Assembly (NCBI GenBank): GCA_031289165.1
Contig: JAITPZ010000054.1
Coordinates: 1 to 8,336 of the forward strand
Source: Synergistaceae bacterium
GTDB taxonomy: Bacteria > Synergistota > Synergistia > Synergistales > Aminobacteriaceae
Direction: 5' to 3'
DNA length: 8,336 bases
How positions within the stretch are numbered: position 1 is the first letter of the stretch; the number at the start of each line of letters is the position of its first letter. The notes under the pieces were generated by a model, which saw only the letters and a program-made list of their open reading frames with translations, made no database searches and was not told the origin of the DNA. Shown here in pieces: positions 1-5,629 of the stretch. The translations under genes and the position numbers were made by a program.

Positions 1-1
1 A

Positions 2-682
2 AAAGAATCATGGGATTATCTGTTTCATTCCCTGAAAGCTGACATTGTGCTTGCACAGGAAATGGGGGATCCGGAAAAGGTTTGCCCCTATCCGTTCGTT
101 TATTGGAATAAGATTGGCGGTAACCGTGATTGGGGCAGCGGCATCGCGTCAAAATTAAATTTGACGCCTGTTGACATAGAACTCACTTTACCCGAATTTC
201 ACGGTGCAATCGCAATAGCCAATATCTTCGCGGAGGCTCGGCATCCGGTTACTTTGATCAGTCTGTACGGACTGTTGGATAAGCTGGGCTATTCTATAAC
301 AAATCTGCACAGGATGTTGTCAGATTTAACCCCGTTGCTGAATGGGCATCTTCAGGAGAGACTCTTTATTCTTGGCGGTGATTTGAACGCCGATGTTCAA
401 ATCGATCCGCAGAACAGGACTCCACATTCACACCGAATTTTGTTTGCGCGTATCAGAGATTTTGGTTTGATTGACTACCTGGCGAAATTTCACAAATATC
501 CGGTCCAGACATTGCGCCATGCAAGGAGTAAAATTCCCTGGCAAAACGACTATCTTTACGCAAGCAAGTCCCTGAGCGCGGAAAATGTGTTGCTTCATGC
601 CGACGTCATCGGTGATCTCGCGTTGTTTCCGTTGTCCGATCACAACCCGGTCGTCGGTGTATTCGAAGTCCCGGAAATTTGA
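2..682 (+). CDS. Endonuclease/exonuclease/phosphatase family protein, 5' end outside window
   Basis: The frame is open from base 2, so the true start lies left of the window; the GTG at 47 is internal, because the residues before it (WDYLFHSLKADIV) already belong to the fold. The visible 226 residues carry the EEP (DNase I-like) motifs in order: DIVLAQE with the metal-binding Glu at visible residue 20, a GNRDWGSGIAS segment resembling the usual GxGxAI strand, GGDLNAD at about residues 125-131 with the conserved Asp and Asn, and the C-terminal SDHNPVV at about 212-218 with the catalytic Asp-His. Family members are Mg-dependent phosphodiesterases acting on DNA, RNA, phospholipids or inositol phosphates. 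The sequence does not tell which substrate is used here. There is no sign of a membrane segment in the visible part. It ends three bases before the Shine-Dalgarno of the next gene, so the two probably form an operon. Base composition is more AT-rich than the minus-strand genes, which suggests horizontal origin. Family assignment is strong; biological role is unknown. Confidence 0.88.
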   Translation, partial: KESWDYLFHSLKADIVLAQEMGDPEKVCPYPFVYWNKIGGNRDWGSGIASKLNLTPVDIELTLPEFHGAIAIANIFAEARHPVTLISLYGLLDKLGYSITNLHRMLSDLTPLLNGHLQERLFILGGDLNADVQIDPQNRTPHSHRILFARIRDFGLIDYLAKFHKYPVQTLRHARSKIPWQNDYLYASKSLSAENVLLHADVIGDLALFPLSDHNPVVGVFEVPEI

Positions 683-684
683 AC

Positions 685-689
685 GGAGG
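685..689 (+). promoter_or_regulatory. Shine-Dalgarno GGAGG that decides the TTG start at 697
   Basis: A perfect GGAGG lies two bases after the stop of the EEP gene (680-682) and seven bases before TTG 697. The other in-frame TTG at 679 overlaps the EEP stop and lies upstream of this site, so it cannot use it. This supports 697 as the start and tight coupling of the two genes. Confidence 0.75.
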
Positions 690-696
690 CGAAAAT

Positions 697-1290
697 TTGA
701 AATATCCGGCGTTAATTGTGCGTAAACAGGATGGTTCTGAGAGAATAGAATGTGCTGACAAAGAAGTGAGGCTTTCTGACTATTGGTCCTGGGCTCATTC
801 CGATCTGAACAGCAACGCTGAGAGAGGCAAGTTCGCGGAATACCTTGTTTCTTTAGCGATGCGTTGCGCCGATGGAATCAGTGAAGAATGGAGCGCGTAT
901 GACATCCTCACGCATGAAGGGATCAAAATAGAAATCAAAACTTCCGCGTATTTACAAACATGGGCGCATAAAGAACTGTCGATCATCAGGTTTAACATCG
1001 CTCCTTCTCACGCCTGGGATTCGAAAACGAATAGATTTGACGCCGAATATAAAAGACAGTCGGACATTTATGTTTTTTGTGTAGAGAATCATCAGAATCA
1101 AAGTACGCTGAACCCACTCGATTTGGACCAGTGGGATTTTTATCCCCTTTTGACGAGCGTTTTGGATAAGGCCGTAGCGGATCAAAAGACAATCAGTATT
1201 CAGGGAGTGCAAAAACTCGGTGCAACGCGTCACGCGTTTTCTGCTTTGAGAGAAGCCATCCTGTCGCTTGCGACCCAGGAAAGAGAGTGA
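697..1290 (+). CDS. PD-(D/E)XK nuclease-like protein of unknown function
   Basis: A 197-residue protein is read from TTG 697, chosen for the GGAGG at 685-689. The central part has the layout of a PD-(D/E)XK nuclease core: helix GKFAEYLVSLAM with Glu48, then AYDI with Asp69, then IKIEIKTSAYLQTW with Glu79-x-Lys81, followed by a strand around YKRQSDIYVFCV at 118-129. These residues match the metal- and phosphate-binding set of restriction-like endonucleases. I recall conserved hypothetical proteins with a similar EIK(S/T)SAYLQ motif in many bacteria, but I cannot name a characterised member. The C-terminal part (about 140-197) looks alpha-helical and has no recognised domain. No signal peptide or membrane segment is seen. 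It follows an EEP nuclease gene in the same probable operon, and both are AT-rich relative to the genes further right, as expected for an acquired defence or modification cassette; that role is inference. It could instead be a non-catalytic DNA-binding relative of the fold. Confidence 0.83.
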   Translation: MKYPALIVRKQDGSERIECADKEVRLSDYWSWAHSDLNSNAERGKFAEYLVSLAMRCADGISEEWSAYDILTHEGIKIEIKTSAYLQTWAHKELSIIRFNIAPSHAWDSKTNRFDAEYKRQSDIYVFCVENHQNQSTLNPLDLDQWDFYPLLTSVLDKAVADQKTISIQGVQKLGATRHAFSALREAILSLATQERE

Positions 1291-1636
1291 GCATAAACGA
1301 TCACTTCGGGTCCTTCCAGTTCCACCAATTCAGTTTTCCAGGGTCGTGCGTTTTTGTTTTTGGGGCGGTAAACCGTCATGGAAATGCTCGCGTCGGCGGT
1401 CAGAGATCAAATAAAACTGCTCTCCTGAAGAGTCGGGCAGGAATATCTCGGTTGTATCGTTTGAGAATCAGCCTGAGACCGCACGTCGCCCTGGCATCAG
1501 TCGCAGCACGCTCCGGCGTATATTGAATAAGACACCCAAAGAAACGTAATCTCATGGATTGGCAAGCGTGATTGTATAACGAACGCTTATGCGTGCAGCT
1601 AGAATGGGTCCGGCTTTCAGCAGGAGGCGAAGCTCG
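1291..1636. other. Convergent intergenic gap, no convincing gene
   Basis: This 346-base gap separates the plus-strand nuclease pair from the minus-strand kinase. Two short frames were examined. On plus, a GTG at 1287 overlaps the upstream TGA (GTGA), has AGGA six bases before it and runs to 1526 (79 codons), but its product is Arg/Ser/Phe-rich and resembles nothing. On minus, an ATG at 1379 opens a 49-residue frame to 1230 that begins MTVYRPKNKN and looks protein-like for about 30 residues. It has no ribosome-binding site and runs into the nuclease gene, so it may be a gene remnant or chance. A six-base inverted repeat, AAGCGT at 1564-1569 and ACGCTT at 1583-1588, could form a weak hairpin between the convergent transcripts, but no T-tract follows it. 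No tRNA, IS end or strong terminator was seen. Confidence 0.5.
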
Positions 1637-3784
1637 CTACGCTAGGGTGTCCGTGTTCGTTCGGGCGATTTTTTCCGGCGGGAGCCAGGTCAGGAGGGTT
1701 CGGTGCAGCTTGTCGAGCTCGATGGGCTTGCTGATGAAATCGTTCATGCCTTTGTCCAGAAAAAGCTCCATCATTCCCGAAACCGCGTTCGCCGTCAGCG
1801 CGACCACGGGGACGACGGCCCTCCAGTCCTCGTACTTTCGAATCTCTTCGGTGGCCTCGATTCCGTCCATCTCGGGCATCATGTGATCCATGAATACGAG
1901 GTCGTATTTTTTGTCGTCCATCATGCGGAGCGCTTCCGCGCCGCTGTGCGCGATATCGGCGTCGATGCCGTACTGCTTCAGAAGCTCGCTCGCCACGATG
2001 AGGTTGATCTCGTTGTCGTCCACGACGAGGACATCGGCGTCGTCCACCCTGAAATCGTCGAAGTTCGTCCCCGCCTCAGGCATGAAATCCCGGGCTTTAG
2101 AGGACGTTTTGTTCAAAACATGACTGAGCGAGGTTATCAGCACGGGGTCAAAAAGTACATCCACGTCCGGATCGGCTTCACTGTGATCGGCGTACTGCAG
2201 GCTTTTGACGGAGATTCTGTGTACCGTCGGCATCGCCGCGACGTGAGGCGCCAGGTCGGAGGAAAATTCGTGCTGGCAGATCAGCCAGCTTTCGGTTTTT
2301 TCGGAGTCCGGATTTTCGGCCTTCAGCGCGCTGGCGGCCTCATCGACGCTCCAGGCGCGGCGCGTGGGAACGGACAACCTTTGCAGCATCGTCATGAGGC
2401 CGTCGCCCCGCAGTCCGTCCGCGAGAAGCACGACGTTTTTCGTGTCCGGGTCCTCGACCTCGGCCACGGGGGCCTCCGAGTCCACGATCTGGGGGAGAGT
2501 GCAGGTAAATACCGTCCCTTTGCCGTACTCGCTCCTGAGCTCGATGGAGCCCCCCATCAGCTCGGAAAGCCTGCGGCTGATGACCAGCCCCAGGCCGGTG
2601 CCCTGAATGCCCCGGTGCTTTTTGACGTCCATCTGGGAAAACGCCTTGAAGAGATGGGGAATATCCTCCTCCCGAATTCCCGACCCCGTGTCCTCCACGA
2701 CGAAGGAGAGGATCACCCTGTCGTCGGAACGGGATTCTACGGAGATCGCGAGCCTGACGTATCCCGCCTGCGTGAACTTCACGGCGTTGCCCAGCAGGTT
2801 CAGGAGAATTTGTTTGATCCGCACGTCGTCGCCGGTCATTCTGCGGGGAACGCGGGGGTCGATATCGGTCAGGAACAGGATGCCCTTTTGAAAGGCCCGC
2901 ATCTGAATCATTCCCGCCACGTCCGAGATCATGGCGGACGCGTCGTAGGACAGAGCGGTTATCTCCATCCGATTGGCGTCGATCTTCGAAAAATCGAGAA
3001 TATCGTTGATAATGATAAGGAGAGAACTCGACGCCCGCGACAGGTTCTGGACGTAACCGTACTGCACGTCGTCCAGGTTCGTGCGCATGAGGAGGTCGCC
3101 CATTCCCTTGATGGCGTTCATCGGGGTGCGGATCTCGTGGCTCATGTTCGCGAGGAAGGTTCCCTTCGCCAGAGATGCGCCCTCGGCCCTCTCCTTGGCC
3201 CTGTCGAGCTCGGTGACGTCGTGAAAAACGACGATCACTCCGTGGAGAACTCCGTTTTTATCCACAGCGGGAGAGAGGCTGCAGTCGGCGGTGAACTCCT
3301 CTCCGTTCGACAGCAGCAGCTTCTGTGTGTAGCTCACGGGAAGATAGGTCTCGAGCACCGCGCCGCACCTTTCGAGCATCTCCCGTATCCGATCATCGGG
3401 CATTCTGCGCGCAAAAAGAGGCTCCACCCGGTGGTTGACAATTTCGCCCACGTCGGCGAGGTCCAGAAACTTCGCAAGGGTGTACGTGGCGAGGACGATG
3501 CGCATGTTTTTGTCCAACACAAAAATCACGTCGGCGCAGGTCTGCAGCAGAAGGCGATTGTAGAAATACTGAAGATCCTTCTCGGCCTCGTTGAAATCAC
3601 GCAGGCGCTCGGCGCTCTTATACATGATTCCAACGCGCCTGTAGTCGCTTTCCAGGCGGCGGTGCAGGCGTTCGAGCTTTTTGTGTTCCGCCTCGAGCTT
3701 TTTATGCTCCTCACAAAGCCTTTCGTACCGCTCTTCCAGACTGCCTCCCTCAGGGGTAGACGTTTTTTCCCGTCCTTCCTCCAA
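1637..3784 (-). CDS. Soluble hybrid histidine kinase: coiled coil, PAS, HisKA, HATPase, degenerate receiver, receiver
   Basis: This is a sensor kinase with an attached receiver, 715 residues from TTG 3784. In order it has a charged coiled coil (about 16-80), a PAS domain (about 80-195), HisKA with the phosphoacceptor His216 in NMSHEIRTPMN, and HATPase_c with the N box around Asn333, the DTGSG box at 365-369 and GTGLGL at 395-400. A degenerate receiver-like segment follows (about 450-555), then an intact receiver (about 583-700) with acidic pair Asp589-Asp590, phosphoacceptor Asp633 in FMDHMMPEMDG and Lys686 in SKP. No transmembrane segment or signal peptide is present, so it acts in the cytoplasm. 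It should autophosphorylate on His216 and pass phosphate to Asp633. No Hpt or output domain is attached, so a separate partner is expected. The FIST gene immediately upstream is its likely sensory partner. The start is uncertain: an ATG at 3856 in the same frame would add 24 residues and overlap the FIST gene by 56 bases without a Shine-Dalgarno, whereas TTG 3784 has GGAGG eleven bases upstream, just after the FIST stop. Confidence 0.95.
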   Translation of the reverse strand: MEEGREKTSTPEGGSLEERYERLCEEHKKLEAEHKKLERLHRRLESDYRRVGIMYKSAERLRDFNEAEKDLQYFYNRLLLQTCADVIFVLDKNMRIVLATYTLAKFLDLADVGEIVNHRVEPLFARRMPDDRIREMLERCGAVLETYLPVSYTQKLLLSNGEEFTADCSLSPAVDKNGVLHGVIVVFHDVTELDRAKERAEGASLAKGTFLANMSHEIRTPMNAIKGMGDLLMRTNLDDVQYGYVQNLSRASSSLLIIINDILDFSKIDANRMEITALSYDASAMISDVAGMIQMRAFQKGILFLTDIDPRVPRRMTGDDVRIKQILLNLLGNAVKFTQAGYVRLAISVESRSDDRVILSFVVEDTGSGIREEDIPHLFKAFSQMDVKKHRGIQGTGLGLVISRRLSELMGGSIELRSEYGKGTVFTCTLPQIVDSEAPVAEVEDPDTKNVVLLADGLRGDGLMTMLQRLSVPTRRAWSVDEAASALKAENPDSEKTESWLICQHEFSSDLAPHVAAMPTVHRISVKSLQYADHSEADPDVDVLFDPVLITSLSHVLNKTSSKARDFMPEAGTNFDDFRVDDADVLVVDDNEINLIVASELLKQYGIDADIAHSGAEALRMMDDKKYDLVFMDHMMPEMDGIEATEEIRKYEDWRAVVPVVALTANAVSGMMELFLDKGMNDFISKPIELDKLHRTLLTWLPPEKIARTNTDTLA

Positions 3785-3795
3785 ACCCGTCGGCG

Positions 3796-3800
3796 CCTCC
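3796..3800 (-). promoter_or_regulatory. Shine-Dalgarno GGAGG for the histidine kinase
   Basis: GGAGG on the minus strand directly abuts the TAA of the FIST gene (3801-3803) and lies eleven bases before TTG 3784. The spacing is on the long side. It is the only good ribosome-binding site near the kinase 5' end and argues against the upstream ATG at 3856. Confidence 0.55.
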
Positions 3801-5009
3801 TTACAACGCGCACATAACGATAGATTCGTTATGGACTCGATTGAGCGCTGTCCCATTCTCGTAAATCGTGGGGCAAATTTCGCCGTAGGCGTAAAAGCCG
3901 GAAAGCGTCATACCGGACGGAAGGTTTTCCACGAGAATATTACCCTCGATGTCCTTGTCGTCGCCCATGACCATATACCGCCCTCCGCAGGAAACGCACA
4001 AAAGCGTGGAGTAGGTGTAGCCGTCTCCCCTCGCCGCTTCTATTTTGTCCTGAATTTCCTTCACGGCCATTCTGCAGGACTCCTGGATGTCCTGTCGCTT
4101 CATCGTGACGATGGAAACGACGGAATTTTCCGAAATCGCTCCAAAAAGCACTCCGGAGCCATCCGCGAGGGAAAGCGTCTTAATGGTGCGCACGATGGGG
4201 ACTTTGTCCTGGTCGTTATCCTGGCTCATGTTGACCTTCAGAGGCGTGGAAACGTAAACGGCAAGATCCCCCTGAGCGATGAGGTCGTCGACGGGCAGGC
4301 CGGCCTGCCGGAGGTAGTCGGTGAAGGTCATCTCCTCGACCGTATAGACGACATTCTTTTCGGCTTTCGATATGACGTGTTTCTGCTCGGAAAGGTCGCT
4401 CAACACGTTCTGAACGGAAAAAATCGGCCGGACGTTTCCGCCGACGAGGACAATTGCCGCGCGATCCGTAAAGACCCTTCCATCCGCGTACATCAGGATA
4501 TCGCCGTCCGCGACGTTCGACGAGGGAAGGCCTCCGAAAACCGGGATGCCCCCGGTCAGTTCGCTCAGCGTGTCGACGTACTCGTCGAGGGGAACAACGT
4601 CGTTGAATGGGGGAACCAGAAAAAGAAGTTTCCCCGGTTCGCCGACGGCGGTCCGGGTTTTTTCACAGGCCGCACTCAGCTCCTGCCTCAGATTTTCCGG
4701 CGTGAGCGTATCCGTCAGAGCGACGCCAAACCGCACATCGTCCCCCGTCAGAACGACCAGGACGGCCGACAGAATCTGCGCGCCGTTTTTTGCGTCGAAA
4801 TTAGCGATGCTGGTGCAGCCCACGACCTCGAAGGGGAGCTTCTTCTTCAGAGCCGCCGTAAATTCCTCATGAGGCATCTCCACGTCACAGTACACAAAAC
4901 CGCAACAGTTTTTCCCGAGAGGCCCGTTCTCCACGATCCGGTCCCACAACTCCTGAACCGCGGCCTCCGCGTTGTCCATCTCATCGGTCACAGCAACAAT
5001 CGAACGCAT
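3801..5009 (-). CDS. FIST N- and C-domain sensory protein
   Basis: A 402-residue protein matches the FIST (F-box and intracellular signal transduction) architecture. The N-terminal FIST domain spans about residues 30-225, with FEVVGCTS near 80-87 and GGIPVFGGLPSSN near 173-185. The C-terminal FIST domain spans about 235-385, with SGFYAYGEICP near 374-384 and the closing segment NRVHNESIVM. FIST domains are proposed to bind small ligands, possibly amino acids, and are usually encoded beside or fused to signalling proteins. No signal peptide or membrane segment is seen, so it should be cytoplasmic. The ATG at 5009 is preceded by AAGGA (5020-5024 on minus) at ten bases. Its stop abuts the ribosome-binding site of the hybrid kinase, so the two genes form an operon, and FIST most likely supplies ligand input to that kinase. 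Ligand and physical partner cannot be read from the sequence. Confidence 0.95.
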   Translation of the reverse strand: MRSIVAVTDEMDNAEAAVQELWDRIVENGPLGKNCCGFVYCDVEMPHEEFTAALKKKLPFEVVGCTSIANFDAKNGAQILSAVLVVLTGDDVRFGVALTDTLTPENLRQELSAACEKTRTAVGEPGKLLFLVPPFNDVVPLDEYVDTLSELTGGIPVFGGLPSSNVADGDILMYADGRVFTDRAAIVLVGGNVRPIFSVQNVLSDLSEQKHVISKAEKNVVYTVEEMTFTDYLRQAGLPVDDLIAQGDLAVYVSTPLKVNMSQDNDQDKVPIVRTIKTLSLADGSGVLFGAISENSVVSIVTMKRQDIQESCRMAVKEIQDKIEAARGDGYTYSTLLCVSCGGRYMVMGDDKDIEGNILVENLPSGMTLSGFYAYGEICPTIYENGTALNRVHNESIVMCAL

Positions 5010-5116
5010 TTCAAACCATTCCTTCCAGCGTTGACTCTCTGTATCGTTTCGCTCGTTAAACTATTGGCCCTGTAAACAACCCAGGCACCGGCGAAATTCT
5101 ACCGAACACACGGCAC

Positions 5117-5122
5117 ATTATA
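5117..5122 (-). promoter_or_regulatory. Sigma-70-type -10 element for the FIST-kinase operon
   Basis: A perfect TATAAT is read on the minus strand about 110 bases upstream of the FIST ATG, placing a transcript start near 5110 with a leader of about 100 bases. No good TTGACA-like -35 is found 16-18 bases further upstream (the best is GATCGT), so the promoter may need an activator or rely on other contacts. The spacing from the preceding gene's stop at 5200 supports a separate transcript. Confidence 0.5.
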
Positions 5123-5199
5123 CCCATAAATCAGAGCATACGATCTCCGCCCTCAGGATCAATTCGCCCGCTGGAGACGATTGCGCCCCGTTTTTCGAA

Positions 5200-5616
5200 T
5201 CAGTTTTCCACCCCGCTCGGGTGAAATTTGAAGTATTCGTTGTAGCTTTCCCAGAATTTGGCGATTTCCTCCTCCGTCCAGTCCAGTCCGTCCACCACCA
5301 TCACGCCGGGGCGAAACCCCTTGTGATGCTGTTGATTCCATACTTTGTCCCTTCGGTATTTTCTGTAGGTATTGGGATTGGCGACAAGCCCCTGCTGCAG
5401 GCGCCACAGCGTGTAACCCGGCTCGTACTGCCAGCCGGAGGGCAGGGCGTTTTTGTTGTACTTTCTTTTTTTCGCATTCACCGCGGCGTCGGCGGCCCCC
5501 AGAAACAGCGAGCCCAACAGACACGCCAGAACGAGCAGACCGCAGACCCTTCTCAGAACCGTTCTTTCCATTGACGTTCTCTTCGATCGCAACTTTAAAC
5601 TCGAGTTCGATTCCAT
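5200..5616 (-). CDS. Small exported protein of unknown family
   Basis: A 138-residue protein starts at ATG 5616, chosen because GGAGG (5624-5628 on minus) lies seven bases upstream. An in-frame TTG-type start at 5664 would overlap the upstream cyclase gene and an internal ATG at 5571 lacks a clear ribosome-binding site. Residues 16-45 form a Sec-type signal peptide: basic MERTVLRR, a hydrophobic core GLLVLACLLGSLFLG, then AADAA with likely cleavage near residue 45. The Cys at 32 sits mid-core and lacks a proper lipobox, so a lipoprotein is unlikely. The mature part (about 93 residues) is rich in Tyr, Trp, Lys and Asn, with YEPGYTLWRLQQGL at 65-78 and an amphipathic WTEEEIAKFWESYNEYF near 113-129; no cysteine pair or known motif is seen. 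It should be periplasmic or secreted. It follows the diguanylate cyclase by 13 bases, so they are co-transcribed and perhaps functionally linked. I do not recognise the family. Confidence 0.8.
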   Translation of the reverse strand: MESNSSLKLRSKRTSMERTVLRRVCGLLVLACLLGSLFLGAADAAVNAKKRKYNKNALPSGWQYEPGYTLWRLQQGLVANPNTYRKYRRDKVWNQQHHKGFRPGVMVVDGLDWTEEEIAKFWESYNEYFKFHPSGVEN

Positions 5617-5629
5617 TGCCCCGCCTCCA

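Noticed and set aside
1564..1588. Inverted repeat as a terminator between the convergent operons
   Set aside because: Only six base pairs with a 13-base loop and no T-tract on either side; too weak to call.
1703..3817. Long plus-strand open frame (704 codons) opposite the histidine kinase
   Set aside because: It is the antisense shadow of a GC-rich gene with full kinase motifs. The product is rich in His, Val, Arg and Gly without any domain.
3681..5075. Plus-strand open frame (464 codons) opposite the FIST gene
   Set aside because: It spans the junction of two real minus-strand genes and the promoter region, has no ribosome-binding site support and no recognisable domain.
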